A stretch of 10,321 bases of DNA from Anaerolineae bacterium (lineage in GTDB: Bacteria; Chloroflexota; Anaerolineae; SpSt-313): positions 1-10,321 of the forward strand of contig JAIMBM010000059.1 of the NCBI GenBank assembly GCA_023511475.1. Direction: 5' to 3'. The notes under the pieces were generated by a model that saw only the letters and a list, made by a program, of their open reading frames with translations, did no database searches and was not told the origin of the DNA. The stretch's first letter is position 1, and every line of letters begins with the position of its first letter. The translations under genes and the position numbers were made by a program. Shown here one piece after another: positions 1 through 7,281 of this stretch.

Positions 1-48
1 GTTGTACAGCACGGGCAAAGCTGGTCGGTCCAGTGTGATGCTTTCCAC
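1..48 (-). CDS. 5' end of a gene leaving the window; possible FAD-dependent oxidoreductase
   Basis: Only the first 16 codons are present, read from a GTG at 48 to the window edge: VESITLDRPALPVLYN. The start is supported by GGAGG followed by six bases and GTG. An ATG four bases earlier, in another frame, sits only two bases from the same GGAGG and is a poorer choice. The pattern of a few residues followed by 'PVLY' resembles the N-terminus of PF12831-type FAD-dependent oxidoreductases, where 'PVLYDVDVVVVGGGPAG' usually follows. The FAD-binding glycine motif itself would lie outside the window, so the family call is an inference from very little sequence. The gene lies 127 bases after the MalG-type permease on the same strand, so it could be the last part of the sugar operon. 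I see no convincing terminator in bases 49-175. Confidence 0.45.
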   Translation of the reverse strand, partial: MESITLDRPALPVLYN

Positions 49-175
49 GCATGTCCTCCCCACGGGCTGCAGTGATCCGCCAGGCGTGCCTCGCCCGTCC
101 TTTTGCTCCGTTATGCGAGAGTGCGCGCTCAGAGCGTGGCGGCTCAAGTGCAGTCTGCTTCTTGCGATCGGTGTC

Positions 176-1024
176 TCAACCTTTGAGGCCAGTGATGGCG
201 ATGCCTTCGACGATGTGGTTCTGCATTACCAAAAACACGAGCAGCACTGGGACGATGGCTACACTGGCAGCGGCCATCATCAGGCCGTGTTGCGAAAGGC
301 GCTCGGCCTCTAACACGGCCAGTCCCACCGGCAACACGTACTTGCGCGAGTCCGTGATTACGATTAGCGGCCAGAGGAAATCGTTCCAGTTCCACATGAA
401 GTAGAAGCCTATCAGCGTTGCCAGCACTGACCGAGAGAGAGGGAGCACCAGTTGGTGGAAGATGTACAGCTCACCAGCGCCATCCATGCGTGCCGCATCG
501 AGCAGGTCATTCGGAATGCCGTACATGAAATTGCGGACAAGGAAGATCGCGTAGGTGCTTGTGAGGAACGGGACAATCAGCGCCTGGTACGTGTTGCCCA
601 TCTTGGCTTGCACGATCATGACATAAAGGGGGACCATGTAGACCTCGAACGGCACGATCAACGTGCTGAGCAGGATGGCAAAGATGACCTCGCGACCCGG
701 AAACTCGATCTTGCCAAAGATGTAGCCGAGATACGTGCTTGTGTAGACGTGGATTGCGGTCTTGACAATCGCCAGAAAGGCCGTGTTACGGTAGAGGCGA
801 ACCATGTTCACTCGTGCGATCACGTCGATGTAGTTTCTGAGCGTGGGATGCAGAGGCAGCAGCCTGGGCGGATACGAGACCGTCTCCGACTCGACTTTGA
901 AAGACGTGCTCAGCATCCAAATGAAAGGGAATACCATGGCTGTCGCACCAGCAATAAGCAAGACGTAGTTCAGCGGATGGCTACGCCGTACCCGCGCAAG
1001 GAGGTTCGCGCACCGTATTGCCAT
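176..1024 (-). CDS. Sugar ABC transporter permease, MalG type (CUT1, inner membrane)
   Basis: This 282-residue protein is of normal length for the MalG/LacG/AraQ permease family (binding-protein-dependent transport inner membrane component). It should form the channel in the cytoplasmic membrane as a heterodimer with the MalF-type partner encoded just upstream. Hydrophobic segments are visible at about residues 18-40, 82-104, 112-135, 145-165, 198-220 and 250-268. The EAA loop that docks the ATPase is clear at about 173-196: 'LLDAARMDGAGELYIFHQLV' followed by LPL. Asp replaces the first Glu, which is common in this subfamily. The start ATG directly abuts the TGA of the upstream permease (TGAATG), with GGAG six bases before it, so the two are translationally coupled. 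Substrate specificity cannot be read from the permease. Confidence 0.93.
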   Translation of the reverse strand: MAIRCANLLARVRRSHPLNYVLLIAGATAMVFPFIWMLSTSFKVESETVSYPPRLLPLHPTLRNYIDVIARVNMVRLYRNTAFLAIVKTAIHVYTSTYLGYIFGKIEFPGREVIFAILLSTLIVPFEVYMVPLYVMIVQAKMGNTYQALIVPFLTSTYAIFLVRNFMYGIPNDLLDAARMDGAGELYIFHQLVLPLSRSVLATLIGFYFMWNWNDFLWPLIVITDSRKYVLPVGLAVLEAERLSQHGLMMAAASVAIVPVLLVFLVMQNHIVEGIAITGLKG

Positions 1025-1939
1025 TCAGAGCTCCACGTCCTTTCGGTTCAGTTGCAGCTGCAAGAGAGTCAGCAGCATGACGATTGCGAACAGCACATAT
1101 GCCAGGACCGCTGCCTTGCCCATCCACTGGCGGCCGAAGGCATAGTCATATATCTGCAGAGCGATAGTGCGCGTAGAGTTCAGGGGGCCGCCTCGGGTGA
1201 GCATATAAACCTGCTGGAAGACGTTGAAGCCGCCGATCAGTCCGGTGATCATAGAAAAGCTGATGACCGGGCTCAGGAGGGGCAGGGTGATGTGCCAGGC
1301 CATCTGCACACCGGAGGCGCCGTCCATGGCGGCGGCCTCGTAGTAGCTGATGGGTATGTTCCGCAGGCCGGCGAGGAAGATCACCGTCGAGTAACCTACG
1401 CTACCCCATACGCTCATGATGATGATCGAGGGCATTGCCCAGCGCGGGCTGGAAAGCCAATTCACGGCTGGCATTCCGGCCAGCTGGAGTATCTGATTGA
1501 TGAGACCAAAGCGATCCTGGTAGAGCCACTTCCAGATGGTGGCTACCGCAATGACGGAGGTCATCTGCGGCAGAAAGTAAAGCAGGCGGATGACCGAGCT
1601 GCCACGGCCGATGGGGCTCAGGAGGAGAGCAGTGATCAGAGCCAGAGTAAGGCCTATGGCAGTGCTGGCCAGTGCAAAGTAGGCCGTGTTGCCTACGATC
1701 TTCCAGGTAAGCGGGTCCGCCAGGACCTCGCGGTAGTTGGCCAGACCCACAAAAGACTGCTGCTTTCGCAGAAGCTTCCAGTCAAACAAGCTCATGTAGA
1801 ATGCCGAGCCCAGAGGGTAAAAGCGGAAGAGGATGTAGTAGGCCAGCGCGGGGACAGCACCGGTGAGGGCGAACCGCACCTGCACCGCACGCAGGCCGCT
1901 GCCTCGGCGATGGGCTCTCTTCTCCAGGCTCGTGTGCAC
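1025..1939 (-). CDS. Sugar ABC transporter permease, MalF type (CUT1, inner membrane)
   Basis: This is the other membrane channel subunit of the sugar importer, 304 residues from the chosen start. It has six likely membrane segments, the first at about residues 24-45, followed by the family-typical 'FVGLANYREVL' stretch near 63-73. The EAA loop lies at about 200-223, with 'YYEAAAMDGASG' and the ITLPLLSP element. An ATG at 2002 would add 21 residues, but I prefer the GTG at 1939. It follows a near-perfect AAGGGAGGT with six bases of spacing, and the added stretch is Arg/Lys-rich and is encoded by the arm of a strong stem-loop, so it is probably untranslated. The gene lies 237 bases after the binding-protein gene and is coupled to the MalG-type gene. 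No ATPase subunit is encoded nearby. Confidence 0.92.
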   Translation of the reverse strand: MHTSLEKRAHRRGSGLRAVQVRFALTGAVPALAYYILFRFYPLGSAFYMSLFDWKLLRKQQSFVGLANYREVLADPLTWKIVGNTAYFALASTAIGLTLALITALLLSPIGRGSSVIRLLYFLPQMTSVIAVATIWKWLYQDRFGLINQILQLAGMPAVNWLSSPRWAMPSIIIMSVWGSVGYSTVIFLAGLRNIPISYYEAAAMDGASGVQMAWHITLPLLSPVISFSMITGLIGGFNVFQQVYMLTRGGPLNSTRTIALQIYDYAFGRQWMGKAAVLAYVLFAIVMLLTLLQLQLNRKDVEL

Positions 1940-1945
1940 CCGTGT

Positions 1946-1954
1946 ACCTCCCTT
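1946..1954 (-). promoter_or_regulatory. Ribosome binding site deciding the MalF-type permease start
   Basis: AAGGGAGGT on the minus strand, six bases before the GTG at 1939. The upstream ATG at 2002 has no comparable site. This places the permease start downstream of the intercistronic stem-loop. Confidence 0.8.
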
Positions 1955-1976
1955 GCATGTCGCCTTCTGGTCGCGT

Positions 1977-2042
1977 TCTCTCCCCCTCGGGTTTCGAGCC
2001 ATGGCGCATGCCCAGAGGCTGCGCGTGCCCGAGGGGGAGAGA
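1977..2042 (-). promoter_or_regulatory. Long intercistronic stem-loop between binding protein and permease genes
   Basis: Bases 1977-1991 and 2028-2042 form a perfect 15-bp inverted repeat (core CTCTCCCCCTCGGG and its complement). Inside the loop a second stem forms: GCGCA (2004-2008) with TGCGC (2020-2024), and GCC (2010-2012) with GGC (2017-2019) around a CAGA tetraloop. In the transcript the closing arm is followed by GAACGCGACC, not a U-run, so it is not a classical intrinsic terminator. Known sugar operons (for example the malE-malF region) carry stem-loops here that protect the upstream binding-protein message from 3' decay or reduce downstream expression. That role here is inferred from position. 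Confidence 0.72.
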
Positions 2043-2049
2043 CGGGACC

Positions 2050-2098
2050 GGGCTCTACCGAGTTAGCGAGTGCGCAGATCGCTGCGGCGGGAGAGCCC
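2050..2098 (-). promoter_or_regulatory. Second, weaker stem-loop after the binding-protein gene
   Basis: GGGCTCT (2050-2056) pairs with AGAGCCC (2092-2098), seven bp. Within it CGCAG (2073-2077) pairs with CTGCG (2082-2086) around a four-base loop. It lies about 80 bases after the binding-protein stop and directly before the larger stem-loop in the transcript, giving a tandem structured spacer. There is no U-tract. Confidence 0.45.
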
Positions 2099-2176
2099 AT
2101 GTCGGCTTATTGCAAACCGCTTTGTTGCCAAGAGCGCTCCTCTTCGTGTCAGGCTGAGGAGTGACCCTGCTTGCAG

Positions 2177-3556
2177 TCATGCGACGAAGTACTTCGCAAG
2201 TCCCTGGTCGAGCACAGTTTGCCACTCCTCGTCGGCCGTCGCCAGTGCGCTATCGACAGGCTCCCTCTGCACACAGATGCGGTTCACCAAGTCGGCGACG
2301 ATCTGCCACAATTCGTCGGGGGGCATCACCTGGTCGCACTCGTTGGGCAGCAGGTTTTGCACACCCAGTCTCGCGAACTCGGAGCCGGTCACCTTGGGAT
2401 CATTGGCCAAGTCGGTGCGGTCCGGTACTAGTGTGCTGATGTCGCAGAGCTGGAGAATGACGTCAGGCCGTTTCTTCTGGATGTACTCCAAGAACTTGAA
2501 AGCGGGCAGATACTCCTCTGGCCGTCCCTTGAGCACCGACAGATCCAACACGTAACGCTTGTAGCCGTAGTACGGTTCAGGCTTGCCGGTGGGAGTCGGT
2601 GGCACGGCGAGGCCCAACTCGGGATACACGTCGGCGTACGTAGTCTTCAGCTCACCGATGATCCACGATTCGTCAAAGGTCATGGCGGCCCTGCGCGTGC
2701 CAATGGACTCTGTCTGGCTCGGGAAGCCCGGGTCCCACACCTTGTACTTGAAAACCATGTCGGCGAGGAGTTGGTAGACCTGTTTGACCTCGGGGCTGCT
2801 CCAGTTTGACACCTGTCTGCTGCCCTCGCTCTTGATGATCCTGCCGACCTGATAAACGAACTCGAGGCCGGGATAGTCATCGGCGGTGGGGCGAAAACCG
2901 CAGACACTGATCTGGCCGCCTTCCGTCTTGGTCAGCTGCTGAGCCATGGTGATCAGGTCGGTCCAGGTCGTGGGCGGTGCAGCCGGATCCATCCCGGCTT
3001 CGCTGAACATGGCCTTGTTATAGATGAGCAGCGTGGGCATCGCCCCTGTGGGCGTCACATAGCGCCCGTAGGTCTGCCAGTCAAAGCCCGGATACGTCTC
3101 CTTCAGCCAGCCCTCGGGAAAGATGTCCTCCGGGAACTCGATGAGCAGACCCTCATCGCGCATCTTGAAGTAGTTGGTGCCCATCTTGAGCAGGACCGGG
3201 TTGGTGCCAGCTGCGATCGACGAAGTGAGCTTTTGGTTCAACTCGCTACCCGGGATGGTCTCGACCTTCACCTCGATACTCGGGTTTTCCTGAGTGAAAG
3301 CCTTCCCCGCCTCGTCGTAGATCTTCATGCGCACGTCCCACCAGCCCCAAAGAGAGATGGTGACCTTCTTCGGGGCTTCGGTGGGTGGGATCGCCGTGGG
3401 CACGGCTGTGCTGGTGGGGAGCTCCGTCGCAGCTTTGCCAACGGTCTCTGTAGTGGCCGGCGGGGTAGCAGGCCTGCACGCGGCCAGCGCCAGGCCCAGG
3501 CCGGCAGTGCTCAAGGCCTTGAGGAACTCACGTCGGCTGCAGTTCCCTGTCTTCAC
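2177..3556 (-). CDS. Sugar ABC transporter solute-binding lipoprotein (family 1 extracellular, CUT1)
   Basis: This 459-residue protein captures the sugar outside the membrane and delivers it to the permease pair encoded downstream. The N-terminus has a signal peptide with a twin-arginine-like SRREFLK at residues 7-13, a hydrophobic core, and a lipobox LALAAC with Cys27 as the lipid-modified residue. A Thr/Pro/Ala-rich linker follows to about residue 63. The mature domain then starts with 'VTISLWGWWD', the usual first strand of this family, and includes 'KAFTQENPSIEVKVETIPGS' and 'TNPVLLKMG'. The length is typical. The start is a GTG preceded by a full AAGGAGGT with five bases of spacing. It is the first gene of the operon and lies divergently from a two-component system that may control it. 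Substrate is not readable from the sequence; the neighbouring GH4 glycosidase suggests an oligosaccharide or galactoside/glucoside. Confidence 0.93.
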   Translation of the reverse strand: MKTGNCSRREFLKALSTAGLGLALAACRPATPPATTETVGKAATELPTSTAVPTAIPPTEAPKKVTISLWGWWDVRMKIYDEAGKAFTQENPSIEVKVETIPGSELNQKLTSSIAAGTNPVLLKMGTNYFKMRDEGLLIEFPEDIFPEGWLKETYPGFDWQTYGRYVTPTGAMPTLLIYNKAMFSEAGMDPAAPPTTWTDLITMAQQLTKTEGGQISVCGFRPTADDYPGLEFVYQVGRIIKSEGSRQVSNWSSPEVKQVYQLLADMVFKYKVWDPGFPSQTESIGTRRAAMTFDESWIIGELKTTYADVYPELGLAVPPTPTGKPEPYYGYKRYVLDLSVLKGRPEEYLPAFKFLEYIQKKRPDVILQLCDISTLVPDRTDLANDPKVTGSEFARLGVQNLLPNECDQVMPPDELWQIVADLVNRICVQREPVDSALATADEEWQTVLDQGLAKYFVA

Positions 3557-3829
3557 GGTCTACCTCCTTGGTCCTTGTGGGCTCGGTCCGATAGGCGATG
3601 TCTGCCAATAGCACGCGGAGAACGCTTGCACAGGCTCGTCCTGACGGAAGAATCCGATCGACGGGAGATGTGGAACGATACGCCGCATGGCAGCCAAGTT
3701 GCGCGGGCCTGTCTTTCACAGTATAGTATAGTCTGCTCACGGACCAGGGTCTACAGATTTCGGCCAGACAAGGGACAGTTGAGCGACATATCAGTGCCAC
3801 TGGCGTGGCTGCGAGAGAGCCGATGTTCC
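3557..3829. promoter_or_regulatory. Divergent control region between transporter operon and signalling genes
   Basis: These 273 bases separate the binding-protein gene (minus) from the HTH-receiver gene (plus). They hold the AAGGAGGT of the former, a plus-strand promoter (3699-3727), and an AT island at 3720-3730 where TATAG repeats in tandem. That island reads TATAGT on the plus strand and, twice, TATACT on the minus strand, so it could serve as a -10 in both directions. I found no convincing -35 for the minus strand. A 5-bp inverted repeat GCCAC/GTGGC with a TGGC loop lies just before the regulator gene. No clear operator is visible. The heptamer GGTCTAC occurs at 3557 and 3748, but one copy overlaps the ribosome binding site and may be chance. 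Confidence 0.5.
3699..3727 (+). promoter_or_regulatory. Sigma-70-like promoter for the two-component genes
   Basis: TTGCGC (3699-3704), 17 bases, then TATAGT (3722-3727). The -10 matches five of six consensus positions and the -35 matches three of six. Transcription would start near 3735, about 95 bases before the regulator start at 3830. The AT-rich -10 stands out in GC-rich surroundings. Confidence 0.5.
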
Positions 3830-5017
3830 ATGGAACAGCCGGAAGAGACCGGGATTCCGCCGCAGGCCTTTGTCAGGCTCGTCAAAGAGGCTTTAGAGAA
3901 CCTGCATGACCTCCCGCGCTTGCAGCGCCATCCTCTCGCACCCAGATGTGAGCTTGACGCCAGCGAGGCGCCGGCTCTGCGCCTGCAGAGTGAGCTCATG
4001 GCGGCCATCGAGACGATCAGACCTAGGGCAGATTCCCGGCCCCATACGCCCCGCGCTCGTCTATATAACCTGCTAACTCTGCGTTATGTCGAAGGTCTGA
4101 CCGCCCAGGAGGTGGCACAGACCCTCGGCCTCTCCCGTCGCCAGGTCCATCGTGACCTGCGGCGAGCTGAGGAGAGCGTTGCTGCCTTGTTGTGGCCCCG
4201 CCATGCGACACCCGCCTCTGAAGGCCCCGCGTATTCTCTCGAGGAGGAAGTGGCTCACCTGGGCACAGCGCATCAGCCGGTAGACTTGCGCCCCCTCTTG
4301 GAGCGCGCACAGGCCGCCGTCGCGCAGCTGGCCCGGAGGCGGGGTGTACGCCTGGAGGGCGAGCCGCAGGCGCAGCCGGTGATCGTTGCCACCAATCCAG
4401 TCGTCGCCCAGCAACTGTTGATCCATGCCCTGAGTTCGGCTATCCAACAAGCCAAGCCGGGCCTTGTGTCGATGCGGCTCCTGGGTCGCCGCGAGGGCAT
4501 CAGCCTCGGCATTCATTATACTACGGAATCGACTCCCCCTGCCTCTACCGTGCTAGGTAGCACCGTTACAGAACTGGCCAAGCGCCTGGGCTGGGCAATA
4601 GACTATGCCGCCGACGCCCGTGGGCGCTGCTCACTTGTTCTGCACCTGGGAGCACGCAGCCCGACGCTTCTGGTGATCGACGACAATGAGGGTCTGGCGA
4701 GGCTTCTCGAGCGCTATCTGACTGGACACGGATGCCATCTGGTGGCCACTGTCGCCGGACGGGAGGCCCTGTCCATGGCGGCAGAACTCCTTCCTGATGC
4801 TATCCTGCTTGATGTGATGATGCCGGAGATGGATGGGTGGGAGGTGCTACAGCGCCTGCGTACTCGTCCGGAGACAGCCTCTATCCCGGTCATCGTCTGC
4901 TCCGTCTTCAACGACCCGGAACTTGCCCTCTCCCTCGGTGCCTCCTCCTTCCTGAGCAAGCCCGTGCGCCGGGAGGAGTTTCTTGGCGCCCTACGGCGCC
5001 TCGGCGTACTGGCGTGA
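3830..5017 (+). CDS. Regulator with sigma-region-4-like HTH, degenerate ATPase-like segment and C-terminal receiver
   Basis: This 395-residue protein is probably a DNA-binding response regulator. Residues 12-60 include 'LENLHDLPRLQRHPLA', a stretch I associate with Chloroflexota regulators. A sigma-70-region-4-like helix-turn-helix follows at about 83-120 ('LRYVEGLTAQEVAQTLGLSR', then RQVHRDLRRAE). Residues 190-275 look like a worn histidine-kinase-type ATPase fold ('NPVVAQQLLIHALSSAIQQA') without clear G boxes. The receiver occupies about 279-395: acidic pair D284/D285, phospho-acceptor D328 in LLDVMMPEMDGW, S358 at the Thr/Ser position, and K377 in SKPV. The usual receiver-then-HTH order is reversed. 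The open frame continues upstream to 3233, but that part lies antisense to the binding-protein gene. I chose the ATG at 3830, although only a weak GAGAG precedes it. The hybrid kinase follows 62 bases downstream. Confidence 0.83.
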   Translation: MEQPEETGIPPQAFVRLVKEALENLHDLPRLQRHPLAPRCELDASEAPALRLQSELMAAIETIRPRADSRPHTPRARLYNLLTLRYVEGLTAQEVAQTLGLSRRQVHRDLRRAEESVAALLWPRHATPASEGPAYSLEEEVAHLGTAHQPVDLRPLLERAQAAVAQLARRRGVRLEGEPQAQPVIVATNPVVAQQLLIHALSSAIQQAKPGLVSMRLLGRREGISLGIHYTTESTPPASTVLGSTVTELAKRLGWAIDYAADARGRCSLVLHLGARSPTLLVIDDNEGLARLLERYLTGHGCHLVATVAGREALSMAAELLPDAILLDVMMPEMDGWEVLQRLRTRPETASIPVIVCSVFNDPELALSLGASSFLSKPVRREEFLGALRRLGVLA

Positions 5018-5079
5018 GCGCACCGGTCTCAGCATTGTCCGGCGGCCTTTCTCAGTCCACTCTCAGCAAGGGGGCAGGC

Positions 5080-7281
5080 ATGATGTCAGCCGAGGTTGAG
5101 CCCGCCACCCTCTTGGGCGACCTGCGCCAGCAGATGACCGGCTCGCTGGCTGGGCTGTTGATTGCGGCGAGTGTCGCAGCGATTGTCTCATTCCTGCCGC
5201 TTGATACATTCCCTCTCATCCCCTGCGGACTGTGGGTGCTGCTACTGATCCTCGGCCTCGTCGTGTGTCGCATTGTGTCGCGGCACCCAGCGGGAGCGCG
5301 GCACCTTCTGGTGTGGGGCGTGCTAGCGGTGTTACTGATTGCACTGTGGGCCACGCCGGAACCTTGGGTGCCTTTTCTCGGAGTCATGCTTGCCTTCGGC
5401 AGCGCAATCCTGTTGCCCGACAGCGAGTGGATCGTGGCGGGTGTCACGGGTGCTGCTGCAGCTTGGCTGGGCTGGCATGGTCTTCGTAGCTACCCGCTGC
5501 GCGATCTGACACTGGTCCTACTCCTGGGTGCGGCGTTGGCTCGCCTGCTGGTGCGCAGCCTGTACACCCCGCTGCAGTGGGCCTGGAGCATGCAGCGACG
5601 GGCTGACCAGCTGCTTGAGGTAGCGCGCAGTCGCCAGGCTGAGCTCAACAGCACCCTGAGATCGCTGGAGCTTGCCTATGCGCTGCAGCGCCGCATGCAG
5701 GATGAGTTGGTCGCAGCCCGCCAGCGGGCCGAAGACGCGCGGCGGATGAAGGAGCAGTTTGCCGCGAACATCAGCCACGAGCTCCGTACGCCCCTCAATC
5801 TGATCCTCGGTTTCAGCGAAGTAATGTGTCTCTCGCCCGAAGTGTACGGTAACTGGGCGTGGCCTGCCGCTTTGCGCGAGGACCTACAGCACGTGTACCA
5901 GAGCTCGAAGCACTTGCTGGAGATGATCGACGACATCCTCGATCTCTCGCGCTTTGAGATGGTCGGCTTCACTCTGCGCCGTGAGCCCACACCGGTCGAC
6001 GTGCTGCTGCGCAACGCCGCGGATATTGCCGGCGATCTGTTTCGCGGGAAGCCTGTCACTTTCGAGTTGGCAATCGCGCCCAACCTGCCGACCCTAGAGT
6101 TGGATCGTACCCGCATTCGCCAGGTCGTGCTGAACCTCCTGAACAACGCCCAGCGTTTTACCTCTTCTGGTACGGTTCGTCTCGAGGCGCAGCGGGTGAA
6201 CAACGAGGTCGTGATCACCGTCAGCGACACTGGGCCGGGTATTCCGGCCGACAAGTTGCCGTTCGTTTTTGATGAGTACTACCAAGTGGACCAATCGCTA
6301 TCGCGCAAGCAGCAGGGCGCCGGGCTTGGCTTGGCGATCTGTAAGCGCTTTGTGGAAGCACATGACGGGCGCATCTGGGTCGAGAGTCGGGAAGGTGTCG
6401 GCTCGCGCTTCTCGTTTGCCCTGCCTATACCCGGCCAATATCCGCTGGCACCGCACCTGTATCGCACCGAGCTGCGCGAGCGGGCGGCGGTGAGCCGCCC
6501 CTGTGTTCTTCTTGTCGAGCCCGACCGGGCCGTGGCGACGGCAATCGAGCGCCATCTGCCGGGCTATGAAGTCGTGCAGATTGCCGACAGCGCCCAGCTC
6601 CCTGGGGCGGTAGCGAGTTTTCATCCGCGGGCGGTAGTGTGGAATGCCGCGCCGGGACCGGTTGACCGCAAGAGCAGGCCGGACCTACCTGTCCCTGTTA
6701 TAGAGTGCTCCGTGCCCAGCCAGGCCTGGGTGGCCGACGGCCTGGGCGTGGTCGGCTGCCTGAACAAGCCGGTGACGTCCGGCCAACTCTTGCCGGTTCT
6801 GGCGCGGCTTGGCAACGTGCACGATGTGCTGATTGTCGATGATGATCCCGGCTTTGGCCAACTCGTGCAGCGAATGCTCCTTGCGGCCAAGCCAGCGCTC
6901 GCAGTGCGCGTGGCACATTGCGGTAGCGCTGGCTTGGCGGCCATGCGCGAGCAGCGACCGGACCTCGTGCTGCTGGACCTGGTGATGCCCGAAATGGACG
7001 GTTTTCAGCTGCTCGCGGCGATGCGGGACGACCCTACCCTCAGTGGTCTGCCTGTGCTGCTCCTCACGGCGAGGAGCTTGGCGGAAGACGTCCTGTCGCA
7101 ACGCGAGAGCCAACTAGTCGTCCGCCGGGCGGGAGGCCTGCGACCAGGGGAGAGCCTGCGCTGCTTGCAGGCGCTCCTCGACGTTCTGGAGCCTGGTAGC
7201 AACAGCGCATGCGAAAGCCCGAACTCTTGGCATTCTCTCACCCCGGGCCCCGCCTCCTCGGGGCGCGTGGGGTCAGGATAG
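5080..7281 (+). CDS. Membrane hybrid histidine kinase with pseudoreceiver and C-terminal receiver
   Basis: This 733-residue sensor kinase has five or six hydrophobic segments between residues 22 and 160 and almost no extracellular domain, so it probably senses within or at the membrane, or through a partner. A coiled-coil-like linker at about 170-225 leads to the HisKA domain with H233 in SHELRTPLN. The HATPase_c domain shows the N box NLLNNA (352-357), G1 DTGPGI (383-388) and G2 GAGLGLAI (413-420), so the kinase core looks intact. A first receiver-like domain (about 474-575) has no acceptor Asp (WNAAP near 521) but keeps K563. A second receiver (about 582-703) has D587-D589, acceptor D633 and T663, but no lysine at the usual place ('VVRRAGGLRPGE' instead). 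The start ATGATG follows AAGGGGG with good spacing; the second ATG, three bases on, is equally possible. It likely acts with the regulator encoded just upstream. Confidence 0.88.
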   Translation: MMSAEVEPATLLGDLRQQMTGSLAGLLIAASVAAIVSFLPLDTFPLIPCGLWVLLLILGLVVCRIVSRHPAGARHLLVWGVLAVLLIALWATPEPWVPFLGVMLAFGSAILLPDSEWIVAGVTGAAAAWLGWHGLRSYPLRDLTLVLLLGAALARLLVRSLYTPLQWAWSMQRRADQLLEVARSRQAELNSTLRSLELAYALQRRMQDELVAARQRAEDARRMKEQFAANISHELRTPLNLILGFSEVMCLSPEVYGNWAWPAALREDLQHVYQSSKHLLEMIDDILDLSRFEMVGFTLRREPTPVDVLLRNAADIAGDLFRGKPVTFELAIAPNLPTLELDRTRIRQVVLNLLNNAQRFTSSGTVRLEAQRVNNEVVITVSDTGPGIPADKLPFVFDEYYQVDQSLSRKQQGAGLGLAICKRFVEAHDGRIWVESREGVGSRFSFALPIPGQYPLAPHLYRTELRERAAVSRPCVLLVEPDRAVATAIERHLPGYEVVQIADSAQLPGAVASFHPRAVVWNAAPGPVDRKSRPDLPVPVIECSVPSQAWVADGLGVVGCLNKPVTSGQLLPVLARLGNVHDVLIVDDDPGFGQLVQRMLLAAKPALAVRVAHCGSAGLAAMREQRPDLVLLDLVMPEMDGFQLLAAMRDDPTLSGLPVLLLTARSLAEDVLSQRESQLVVRRAGGLRPGESLRCLQALLDVLEPGSNSACESPNSWHSLTPGPASSGRVGSG

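Noticed and set aside
2..404. Two overlapping plus-strand open frames at the left end
   Set aside because: They lie largely antisense to the MalG-type permease, have no ribosome binding site that I can see, and show no domain.
452..2164. A 570-codon open frame on the plus strand across both permease genes
   Set aside because: It is antisense to two unmistakable permeases, its translation is Arg/His/Asp/Gln-rich without any domain, and long antisense frames are common in GC-rich DNA.
3233..3829. Upstream in-frame extension of the HTH-receiver gene
   Set aside because: It runs antisense through the binding-protein gene and the promoter region, and the sequence does not resemble a protein domain. 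The ATG at 3830 fits the conserved N-terminus.
4837..5079. In-frame extension of the hybrid kinase into the preceding gene
   Set aside because: It overlaps the receiver-coding end of the regulator in another frame, and the ATG at 5080 has a good ribosome binding site.
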